Shown here: positions 17,870 to 25,113 of the stretch, piece after piece
How the letters are laid out: every line of letters begins with the position of its first letter
Numbering within the stretch: position 1 is the first letter of the stretch
Assembly: GCA_040389965.1 (NCBI GenBank)
Contig: JAZJZF010000064.1
Location: forward strand, 1-64,000
DNA length: 64,000 nucleotides
Origin: UBA4416 sp040389965
Lineage (GTDB): Bacteria > Bacteroidota > Bacteroidia > B-17B0 > Aurantibacillaceae
Direction: 5' to 3'
The notes under the pieces: model-generated
The model's database searches: none
Seen by the model: the letters and a program-made list of their open reading frames with translations, nothing else
What the model was told of the DNA's origin: nothing
Made by a program: the position numbers and the translations under genes

Positions 17870-19816
17870 ATGATAAAAATTACCTTACCAGATGGTTCCA
17901 TCCGCGAATACCCAAAAGGAACCACCTCTATGCAAATAGCACAGAGCATTAGCGAAGGCCTTGCACGCAACGTGCTGGCAGCAAAAGTTAGCAACGAAGT
18001 AGTAGACGCTAACAGACCCATTAACCAGGATAGTACGTTAAGCCTATTAACATGGAACGATGCAGAAGGAAAAAACACCCTATGGCATTCGTCGGCCCAT
18101 TTATTGGCTGAAGCACTAGAAGCCCTTTATCCGGGAGTAAAATTCTGGGTTGGTCCTCCTTTGGAAAATGGCTTTTACTACGATGTGGATATGGACGGAC
18201 AACCCCTGACACCGGCAGACTTTGAGAAAATTGAAGCAAAAATGCTGGAATTGGCGCGTAAAAACAGCGAGTTCATTCGTAAAGAAATCAGTAAGGCAGA
18301 TGCCATTAAATATTTTACAGACAAAGGCGATCAGTATAAATTAGATTTATTGGAGCGTTTGGATGACGGTAATATTACCTTATATACACAGGGCGCTTTC
18401 ACTGATCTGTGCCGTGGGCCACATATTCCTAATACAGGTTTTATTAAAGCCGTTAAGGTATTAAATGTTGCCGGTGCTTACTGGAAAGGCGATGAAAAAA
18501 ACAGGATGCTAACCCGTATCTATGGAATTGCGTTTCCAAAAGATAAGGAACTGAAAGATTACCTGCTATTATTGGAAGAAGCAAAAAAACGTGATCACCG
18601 TAAACTGGGCAAAGAACTGGAGTTATTTACCTTCTCAGAAAAAGTAGGTTTGGGCTTGCCGTTGTGGTTACCTAAAGGTGCCATGCTACGCGAGCGCTTG
18701 ATACAGTTTATGCAAAAAGCACAAACCAAAGCAGGTTATTTACCGGTTGTTACACCTCATATTGCTAATAAAGACCTTTACGTGTGTTCAGGGCATTACG
18801 AAAAATACGGTGCCGATTCATTTCAACCTATTAAAACACCGCACGAAGGCGAAGAGTTCTATTTAAAACCAATGAACTGTCCGCACCATTGCGAAATTTA
18901 TAAATCGTCACCAAAATCGTATAAAGATCTACCGGTGCGTTATGCCGAGTTTGGAACTGTTTACCGTTATGAGCAAAAAGGCGAATTACATGGTTTAACC
19001 CGTGTGCGTGGCTTTACTCAGGATGATGCGCATTTATTTGTGCGTCCCGACCAGGTAAAAGAAGAGTTTTTAAAGGTAATTGACCTTGTATTGCATGTGT
19101 TTAATGCTTTGGATTTTAAAGAGTATACTGCACAAATTTCTTTACGCGATCCCGAAAACAAAACCAAATACATTGGTTCCGACGAAAACTGGGCTTTAGC
19201 AGAACAGGCTATCATAGAATCGGCTGCCGAAAAAGGATTAAAAACAGTAACCGAATTAGGCGAAGCGGCATTTTATGGCCCTAAACTCGATTTTATGGTA
19301 AAAGACGCCATTGGGCGTAAATGGCAATTGGGTACAATACAGGTAGATTACAATTTACCGGAGCGTTTTGAGTTGGAATATACCGGATCCGACAATTTAA
19401 AACACCGCCCTGTTATGATACACCGTGCACCATTTGGTTCATTGGAGCGTTTTATTGCCGTTTTAATTGAGCATTGCGCCGGTAAATTTCCTCTTTGGTT
19501 AACACCCGATCAGGTAGCTATTTTGCCTATCAGTGAAAAATATAACGATTATGCAAAAAAAGTTTTAGAATTGCTAAATAATTCCGATATTCGCGGCCTT
19601 GTTGACGAAAGAAACGAAAAAATAGGGAAGAAAATACGCGATAACGAGTTAGGTAAAATACCATTTATGCTTGTTGTTGGCGAAAAAGAAGCGGAAGACG
19701 GAACAGTTGCTGTACGTGAACAAGGTAAAGGCGATATTGGTACTATGACCATTGAAGACTTTGCAAAATTGATACAAACAACTATTGAAGGCGATTTTAA
19801 ACAAAAAAGTAATTAA
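17870..19816 (+). CDS. thrS: threonyl-tRNA synthetase
   Basis: A 648-residue class II synthetase: TGS domain (MIKITLPDGSIREYPKG, about 1-60), editing domain with HSSAHLLAEALEALYPG (about 70-85), a catalytic core with zinc-ligand region MNCPHHCEIYK and motif 2 RYAEFGTVYRYE, motif 3 HRAPFGSLERFIA, and an anticodon-binding domain at the C-terminus. Length and domain order are standard. It is the first gene of the thrS-infC-rpmI-rplT translation operon; infC begins 25 bases after its stop. Confidence 0.98.
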   Translation: MIKITLPDGSIREYPKGTTSMQIAQSISEGLARNVLAAKVSNEVVDANRPINQDSTLSLLTWNDAEGKNTLWHSSAHLLAEALEALYPGVKFWVGPPLENGFYYDVDMDGQPLTPADFEKIEAKMLELARKNSEFIRKEISKADAIKYFTDKGDQYKLDLLERLDDGNITLYTQGAFTDLCRGPHIPNTGFIKAVKVLNVAGAYWKGDEKNRMLTRIYGIAFPKDKELKDYLLLLEEAKKRDHRKLGKELELFTFSEKVGLGLPLWLPKGAMLRERLIQFMQKAQTKAGYLPVVTPHIANKDLYVCSGHYEKYGADSFQPIKTPHEGEEFYLKPMNCPHHCEIYKSSPKSYKDLPVRYAEFGTVYRYEQKGELHGLTRVRGFTQDDAHLFVRPDQVKEEFLKVIDLVLHVFNALDFKEYTAQISLRDPENKTKYIGSDENWALAEQAIIESAAEKGLKTVTELGEAAFYGPKLDFMVKDAIGRKWQLGTIQVDYNLPERFELEYTGSDNLKHRPVMIHRAPFGSLERFIAVLIEHCAGKFPLWLTPDQVAILPISEKYNDYAKKVLELLNNSDIRGLVDERNEKIGKKIRDNELGKIPFMLVVGEKEAEDGTVAVREQGKGDIGTMTIEDFAKLIQTTIEGDFKQKSN

Positions 19817-19831
19817 CTAATCATAAAAAGC

Positions 19832-19844
19832 GGAGGTCATTATC
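19832..19844 (+). promoter_or_regulatory. infC Shine-Dalgarno and AUU/AUC start
   Basis: GGAGG (19832-19836) precedes ATT at 19839 and ATC at 19842. Spacing favours ATC (5 bases). Strong Shine-Dalgarno sites are rare in this phylum, so the site probably reflects IF-3 autoregulation. Confidence 0.65.
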
Positions 19845-20495
19845 AGCGTTTTTAAGAAACCAATAAACAACAACAACAAAAATACGGGTCCTATTAAACC
19901 CGGAGAAGTTGCACCAGGGCAAACACCCGTAGTAAAACGTCCCCGTGGATTAAAAGAAGGTTTTAAACGTCCTGGAGTAAAAGAGGAACAACACCGTATC
20001 AATAAAAACATACGTAATACGCCTAAAGTGCGTGTTGTAGGCGACGATATCGAAGCCGGCGTTTACTCAATTGAAGATGCTCTTAAAATGGCGGAAGATT
20101 TGGGTGTTGACTTAGTAGAAATTGCACCAAATGTTGACCCTCCTGTTTGTAAGGTGGTTGATTATGGAAAATACTTATACGAATTAAAGAAAAAAGCCAA
20201 GGAAGTAAAAGCCAAAGCTGCTAAAGTAGTTGTTAAGGATATCCGTTTCGGACCTCATACAGATGAGCATGATTATTTATTCAAAAAAAATCATGCGATG
20301 AAATTTTTACAGGAAGGCTTTAAAGTAAAAGCATTCGTGTTTTTCAGAGGACGTGAGATCGTATTTAAAGAACAGGGAACTATTTTATTGTTACGCTTTG
20401 CTTCTGAACTGGAAGAATTTGGTAAAGCAGAACAGTTGCCGGTATTAGAAGGGAAGAAAATGTTAATGGTTCTTGCTCCTAAAAAAACGAAATAA
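19842..20495 (+). CDS. infC: translation initiation factor IF-3 (non-AUG start)
   Basis: The frame stays open far upstream of the first GTG (20028). The conserved N-terminal stretch HRINKNIRNTPKVRVVG is encoded there, so the start must be upstream and no ATG exists. ATC at 19842 (or ATT at 19839) behind GGAGG gives SVFKKPINNNNKNTG at the N-terminus and about 217 residues in all. The N- and C-domains are complete (AEDLGVDLVEIAPNVDPPV; KAFVFFRGREIVFKEQG). IF-3 rejects non-AUG initiation, and AUU/AUC starts are the classical basis for its autoregulation. Confidence 0.93.
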   Translation: MSVFKKPINNNNKNTGPIKPGEVAPGQTPVVKRPRGLKEGFKRPGVKEEQHRINKNIRNTPKVRVVGDDIEAGVYSIEDALKMAEDLGVDLVEIAPNVDPPVCKVVDYGKYLYELKKKAKEVKAKAAKVVVKDIRFGPHTDEHDYLFKKNHAMKFLQEGFKVKAFVFFRGREIVFKEQGTILLLRFASELEEFGKAEQLPVLEGKKMLMVLAPKKTK

Positions 20496-20533
20496 TTAAA
20501 AAGAGTACTAACAAATAAATAAAATAACGTAAA

Positions 20534-20728
20534 ATGCCAAAAATGAAAACAAACTCCAGCGCAAAGAAGAGATTCTCTGTAACTGGGACCGGCAAAATTA
20601 AAAGAAAACATGCTTTCAAAAGTCACATCTTAACCAAGAAGACTACTAAAGGAAAACGTGCGTTAACCAAATCAGGCTTAGTTCATGAGCGTGATATGAA
20701 TAACATCAAGTTTTTATTAGCAATGTAA
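20534..20728 (+). CDS. rpmI: 50S ribosomal protein L35
   Basis: A 64-residue basic protein of expected length: MPKMKTNSSAKKRFSVTGTG, then KRKHAFKSHIL and a Lys/Arg-rich tail. It lies 38 bases after infC and 100 bases before rplT. That 100-base spacer holds a small GGCTA/TAGCC hairpin (about 20752-20767) and nothing coding. Confidence 0.96.
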   Translation: MPKMKTNSSAKKRFSVTGTGKIKRKHAFKSHILTKKTTKGKRALTKSGLVHERDMNNIKFLLAM

Positions 20729-20828
20729 TTTTTAAATTAACCCGAGTACAACGGCTATTCAGTTAGCCAGAAACTACGTCTTAAAAGCGCTAAAAATTAG
20801 CCACGTAACATCAAAAAATTAAAAAGAA

Positions 20829-21173
20829 ATGCCACGTTCAGTCAATCATGTAGCCAGCAGGGCTCGCAGAAAAAAAATCCTTAATTTAACCAAAGGTTAT
20901 TGGGGTGCTAGAGGTAATGTTTGGACAATAGCCAAAAATACTTTAGAAAAAGGTTTAACTTATGCTTACCGCGATCGTAAAAACAAAAAACGTACTATGC
21001 GTTCATTGTGGATCCAACGTATCAATGCAGGTGTTCGCCAATACGGAATGAGCTACAGCGAATTTATTGGTAAAGTAAATGCTAAAAACATTAACTTAAA
21101 CCGTAAAGTATTAGCTGATTTAGCAATGAATCATCCTGAAGCTTTTAAAGCAATTGTTGAGCAGGTAAAATAG
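20829..21173 (+). CDS. rplT: 50S ribosomal protein L20
   Basis: A 114-residue L20: MPRSVNHVASRARRKKILNL, then GYWGARGNVWTIAKN and LWIQRINAGVRQYGMSYSEF. It is the last gene of the operon, followed by a terminator. In other bacteria L20 represses this operon by binding its mRNA; no clear L20 pseudoknot was identified here. Confidence 0.97.
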   Translation: MPRSVNHVASRARRKKILNLTKGYWGARGNVWTIAKNTLEKGLTYAYRDRKNKKRTMRSLWIQRINAGVRQYGMSYSEFIGKVNAKNINLNRKVLADLAMNHPEAFKAIVEQVK

Positions 21174-21195
21174 AATTTATTTGTTATTATATAGA

Positions 21196-21227
21196 AATCC
21201 TCCACGATAGTTCGCGGGGGATTTTTT
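21196..21227 (+). terminator. terminator of thrS-infC-rpmI-rplT operon
   Basis: A GC-rich stem AATCCTCCACG/CGCGGGGGATT (21196-21206, 21213-21223) with one mismatch and one GU pair is followed by T6. Confidence 0.85.
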
Positions 21228-21277
21228 GCTTATAGCCTGTAATTGTATTATTTTAAAGCATTAAACAGATATGCATC

Positions 21278-21739
21278 ATGGATAACATTATCATCAATAC
21301 TTTTTTGTTTGCCTGGAACCCCATCAAATTTGCCTGGCCCGAAATTAAGGACTTAAGCGAACAATTGAAGCGAGGGAAAAAAGTAACGGAAGACTGGAGT
21401 TGTGCCAGCCACAAAAAAATAAAAAAAGGCGACCGTGCTTTTTTATCGCTTGTTGGTGTGGAACCCCGCGGTATATTTGCTTCAGGCTATGTGGCATCAG
21501 AACCCTTTATTGGTAAAAACAAAAGAGGAAAAGAAAATTACCGTGTATTGATAGAGTTTGATGTATTACTTAATCCTGATAAAGAAACTATTCTCACTTT
21601 GGATATTATTAAAATAGGTAAATTGGAAAAACAACAATGGACACCTCAGGCCAGCGGCATTTCTATTAAACCGGAAATAACCGAAGAGCTGGAAGCACTA
21701 TGGCAGGATTTTTTAACGGGTGAACATAAGAGTCACTAA
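21278..21739 (+). CDS. EVE/PUA-like domain protein
   Basis: This 153-residue single-domain protein resembles EVE/PUA-fold proteins: FLFAWNPIKFAW near the start, EDWSCASHKKIKKGDRAFLS (basic turn then G-D), and RGIFASGYVASEPF, the order seen in EVE domains that read modified bases. Such domains occur alone or as specificity modules of McrBC-like systems, but no restriction gene is adjacent. Role unknown. Confidence 0.55.
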   Translation: MDNIIINTFLFAWNPIKFAWPEIKDLSEQLKRGKKVTEDWSCASHKKIKKGDRAFLSLVGVEPRGIFASGYVASEPFIGKNKRGKENYRVLIEFDVLLNPDKETILTLDIIKIGKLEKQQWTPQASGISIKPEITEELEALWQDFLTGEHKSH

Positions 21740-21762
21740 AAAACAAACAATACATCTTACTT

Positions 21763-22824
21763 ATGAATATATTATATGGCGTTCCCGGAGAAGGCATGGG
21801 GCACGCAACACGAAGCAAAGTAGTAATTGATCATTTACTGAAAATGCATCATCATGTATGCATTCTGTCAAGTGGCAGGGCCTTCCAATTTTTAGATAAA
21901 ACTTTCCCCGGAAAAGTCATCGAAATTAAAGGCTTTCACTTTGCTTACAAAAATGCGGAAGTCTCCAAAACCGCTACCTTCCTCAGTAACCTAAAATCGG
22001 CAGGCAAAAATTTAATTTACAATACGGGTAAAAAATTATTGATCGAAAAAAACTTCAGTCCTGATGTGGTGATCAGCGACTTTGAAAGCTTTAGTTTTTT
22101 CTTCGCCAAAGAACACAGATTACCTATTATCAGTATTGACAATATGCAGGTAATGGATCGTTGTTCCCTTGATATCGCTATTCACAAAGAAGAAAAAAAC
22201 AATTACCTGTTAGCTAAAAACATCGTAAAAGCAAAGGTCCCGGGCTGTGATCACTATTTTATAAGCAGTTTTTTTGAGGCTGAGATTAAGAAAAAAAATA
22301 CAGTAATAGTCCCTCCTATTGTAAGAGATATCATTCAAAAAGCAAACGTTTCGAAAGAGAAACACATTGTGATGTACCAAACCAGCAGCAGTTTAAAGAC
22401 CGTAAAAGAAGTGTTACAACAGTTACCTCAGGAAACATTTTATGTATATGGCATGAATCAGGACGTGACTGAAGGTAATGTGATTTTTAAACCGTTTAGC
22501 GAAGCCGATTTTATTAACGATCTGGCGTCTGCTAAAGCTGTTATCGCTAACGGAGGTTTTTCATTTATCAGTGAAGCTGTTTACTTAAAAAAACCGGTTT
22601 ACTCCTTCCCTATTCATAACCAGTTTGAACAATGGATGAATGCTGCTTATATTGATAAACTAGGCTATGGAAGGCATTTTAATGATTTATCTGCAGATCA
22701 GTTAAAAGCATTTATCTACGACCTGCCCTCTTTTGAAAAGAAACTCTCCAGCTATTCTCAAAATGGAAACGAGGTATTGTTTAAAGCATTAGACCTATCA
22801 CTTGACGGGTTAAAAACTAGCTGA
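21763..22824 (+). CDS. glycosyltransferase of the MurG-like MJ1255/VC2487 type
   Basis: A 353-residue GT-B-fold protein. The N-terminus MNILYGVPGEGMGHATRSKV has the Gly-rich loop and GHATR typical of this family. The C-terminal donor-binding half has ANGGFSFISEAVYLKKPVYS and HNQFEQWMNAAYIDKLGYG. The sugar and acceptor are unknown. It is convergent with, and overlaps by 8 bases, the last gene of the inositol-lipid operon. That raises the possibility that it adds a sugar to an inositol- or sphingolipid, but the evidence is positional only. Confidence 0.75.
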   Translation: MNILYGVPGEGMGHATRSKVVIDHLLKMHHHVCILSSGRAFQFLDKTFPGKVIEIKGFHFAYKNAEVSKTATFLSNLKSAGKNLIYNTGKKLLIEKNFSPDVVISDFESFSFFFAKEHRLPIISIDNMQVMDRCSLDIAIHKEEKNNYLLAKNIVKAKVPGCDHYFISSFFEAEIKKKNTVIVPPIVRDIIQKANVSKEKHIVMYQTSSSLKTVKEVLQQLPQETFYVYGMNQDVTEGNVIFKPFSEADFINDLASAKAVIANGGFSFISEAVYLKKPVYSFPIHNQFEQWMNAAYIDKLGYGRHFNDLSADQLKAFIYDLPSFEKKLSSYSQNGNEVLFKALDLSLDGLKTS

Positions 22825-23761
22825 TGACGTTTTTGTACTTAACCACAAAATTCATAAACCGGGCGTTTTTTAATAAAACTTTGTGAAAAATGAATAGGCC
22901 TGTTAGTGCACATGCTATTCCTGCTAAAACATCCAATATATAATGATGATTAGAATACACAGCCGAAAACCAGATGCCTGCCATTAATAAAGCAAAAAGC
23001 GCATTGATCCATCCCAATTTATTTTTCACTCCAAAATAAAAAACAACCGTAGGATATGCCGAATGCAAAGAGGGCATGGCTGCAAATACATTGGAACTTT
23101 TGGCATACATCCCTCTAAACAAATTAATACCAAAGTAATCGTCGAAGCGCGAAAGCCCCGCCGTATTACCGGGTGTATTAAAATGAACTGTAAAGCCATA
23201 CTCTTCTACATACCAGGGTGGCGCTGCCGGATACGTGTAATACACCACAAAGCCCAAAAGATTGACAAACAAAAAAGCCAAAGAAAAATAAATAAATTCC
23301 TGTTTGTTTTTTCTGAATAAATAAAAGGCAAACAATAATGGCACAGGCATCCAGTTAAGGTAAAAAAAGCCTGTCAGCACATCTAAAAATGTTTTCGTAT
23401 GCTTCTGTAAATACTCATTGGGTGTAAGAAGAGTACCATTAACATTGATCCCAAACAACTGCTTTTCAGTATTATATAATTGCTCTACGTGAACAGGATT
23501 AAATTTATAATTAGGGAAAGCTTTCATGCTATCAAAGATGATCCAGAAAACAACAAACACCGAAAAACCCAAAACGAATTTACGTGTTGTTACAGACACA
23601 TAGTATAACACATTGAATACCCCGGCTATGATAAACTTGTCGGTTTTAAGGCCTAATAATAAAGCTGTACCTACCAGGTAACCCAGGGTAACTAACGTAA
23701 CGATGAGGATACTTTTTTTACTCGTGTTCTCTTTAAGATAGAAAACGTAATTTTTAATCAT
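22817..23761 (-). CDS. AUR1-like PAP2-family inositol phosphotransferase
   Basis: This 314-residue, six-helix membrane protein of the PAP2 superfamily has the C-terminal motifs of inositol-phosphorylceramide synthase: FAAMPSLHSAYP (about 215) and YSNHHYILDVLAGI (about 265). These supply the His-His-Asp catalytic set seen in AUR1-type enzymes. In Bacteroides, a comparable gene in the inositol-lipid locus is linked to moving inositol phosphate onto ceramide; I transfer that role by motif and context. It is the last gene of a seven-gene operon, 6 bases after the DUF4833 gene. Confidence 0.75.
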   Translation of the reverse strand: MIKNYVFYLKENTSKKSILIVTLVTLGYLVGTALLLGLKTDKFIIAGVFNVLYYVSVTTRKFVLGFSVFVVFWIIFDSMKAFPNYKFNPVHVEQLYNTEKQLFGINVNGTLLTPNEYLQKHTKTFLDVLTGFFYLNWMPVPLLFAFYLFRKNKQEFIYFSLAFLFVNLLGFVVYYTYPAAPPWYVEEYGFTVHFNTPGNTAGLSRFDDYFGINLFRGMYAKSSNVFAAMPSLHSAYPTVVFYFGVKNKLGWINALFALLMAGIWFSAVYSNHHYILDVLAGIACALTGLFIFHKVLLKNARFMNFVVKYKNVIS

Positions 23762-23767
23762 CTGTTC

Positions 23768-24370
23768 TTAGGGAATAATTCTTTCTGACACCGCTTTACC
23801 ACTACTGATATCATAGCCACTCAACTCCACGTAGGTAATATGCGGTACCCAAAATGTACCGCCCTCTATTTGCGCAAAAACTCTGTGCAGGTACGCCAGC
23901 TTATTATTAATCGTTATACAAGCTTTGTAGCTGTTACTTGTTTTGGATGAACGAATCAAAAAAATGTCCCGTTTTTTATATGACACAAAATTTAATTTGT
24001 ATATGGATTTTACAGTATCAATGCAAACCGCATTTAAACCATAAGCATATTTGCGCTGAATGGTTGAAAGCTCTTGTTTTCCTCCTCCATCTGCATAACG
24101 GATCCAGTAAAAATGTACCGGTTTAGTTCTGTTAAGCGTACTGTCTTTATTATAATTTAAATCATACACAATGGTATTGGTATTATGTGTTCTCTGTACA
24201 TAAAAAAGCATGTTCTTAGTAGCCGGCGGCACCGGAAATGTATCTACTGCATTAATTTTTCCTTTTTCTTGTTTTATACTGACACTGTTGGAGGATTTTG
24301 ATAGGAAAGAGAAAGATGTTCCTGTCATCAAACAAACAGCCAGTAGAAAATATACTATCGTGTTTTTCAT
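23768..24370 (-). CDS. DUF4833 secreted protein
   Basis: A 200-residue protein with a signal peptide (MKNTIVYFLLAVCLMTGTSF). It shows the DUF4833 pattern LFYVQRTHNTNTIVYDLNYN, then VHFYWIRYADGG, STIQRKYAYGL, and a C-terminal VPHITYVELSGYDISSGK. No enzymatic residues are evident. It lies between the phosphatidylinositol-type synthase and the AUR1-like transferase in a close operon, implying a periplasmic part in inositol-lipid formation, such as a carrier or accessory factor. Confidence 0.7.
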   Translation of the reverse strand: MKNTIVYFLLAVCLMTGTSFSFLSKSSNSVSIKQEKGKINAVDTFPVPPATKNMLFYVQRTHNTNTIVYDLNYNKDSTLNRTKPVHFYWIRYADGGGKQELSTIQRKYAYGLNAVCIDTVKSIYKLNFVSYKKRDIFLIRSSKTSNSYKACITINNKLAYLHRVFAQIEGGTFWVPHITYVELSGYDISSGKAVSERIIP

Positions 24371-24372
24371 TT

Positions 24373-25113
24373 TTATTGATTCTCTAAAGCTTTTTTACAA
24401 TCTGATAATCTTTTTAATGCTGTCATATTAGAAAGAACAGCTACAATAGTAATTGGTATGGTAAATACCGACATCGTTTCAAATACCTGAACACCTGAAA
24501 CAACAATTTTATAATCACCTCCTATGGCAGACGATGTAATGCCACATGCCAGGGCTGAAACACCAATGGTAACAACTCTTTCGGGGCGTTGCATTAATCC
24601 GTCTTTACATTCAATACCCAGGCCTTCGGCACGTGCACGCGTGTAACTTACCATCATTGACCCTATTAATGCAATAAAAGCAAACAGTGAGCTTAAAAAA
24701 TAATGATGGGCTACCAGGTAATAACAAATTCCGAAAAACATGACCAGTTCACTATAACGGTCTAATACCGAATCGAACAATGCTCCAAAAGTGCTTGACA
24801 TATTCCCTAACCTTGCTACTTGTCCATCGAGCATATCAAATAATCCTGCAAATAAAATCATACCACCTGCCCAACCAACATACGAAAGGTTACTTCTGTT
24901 CAGATCAAAAGCACCAAAAATAAAAATGATTGCTACCCCAACATTCAATAAAAAGCCGATCATAGTAACACCATTAGGTGTTAAACCTATTTTGATCAAA
25001 AATCTCACAAACGGATTGATAACTACATAAATTCCTTTTTGTAGCTTATCACGCGTTTTGAGAGGCTTTGTGGCCGGTGTATCCTGAATTACTGGTTCCA
25101 TATTAAAAGTCAA
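24373..25113 (-). CDS. CDP-alcohol phosphatidyltransferase (phosphatidylinositol-phosphate synthase-like)
   Basis: A 246-residue polytopic enzyme. The signature D-G-x2-A-R-x8-G-x3-D-x3-D is complete, in DGQVARLGN followed by FGALFDSVLD (about 105-130). This class joins CDP-diacylglycerol to an alcohol. The inositol-phosphate synthase in the same operon points to inositol 1-phosphate as acceptor, giving phosphatidylinositol phosphate, which the PgpA-like gene could dephosphorylate. It overlaps the DUF5686 gene by 11 bases. Confidence 0.85.
   Translation of the reverse strand: MTFNMEPVIQDTPATKPLKTRDKLQKGIYVVINPFVRFLIKIGLTPNGVTMIGFLLNVGVAIIFIFGAFDLNRSNLSYVGWAGGMILFAGLFDMLDGQVARLGNMSSTFGALFDSVLDRYSELVMFFGICYYLVAHHYFLSSLFAFIALIGSMMVSYTRARAEGLGIECKDGLMQRPERVVTIGVSALACGITSSAIGGDYKIVVSGVQVFETMSVFTIPITIVAVLSNMTALKRLSDCKKALENQ

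Noticed and set aside
20729..20828. L20-type autoregulatory pseudoknot between rpmI and rplT
   Set aside because: Only a short GGCTA/TAGCC hairpin is visible; not enough to claim a ribosomal-protein binding structure.
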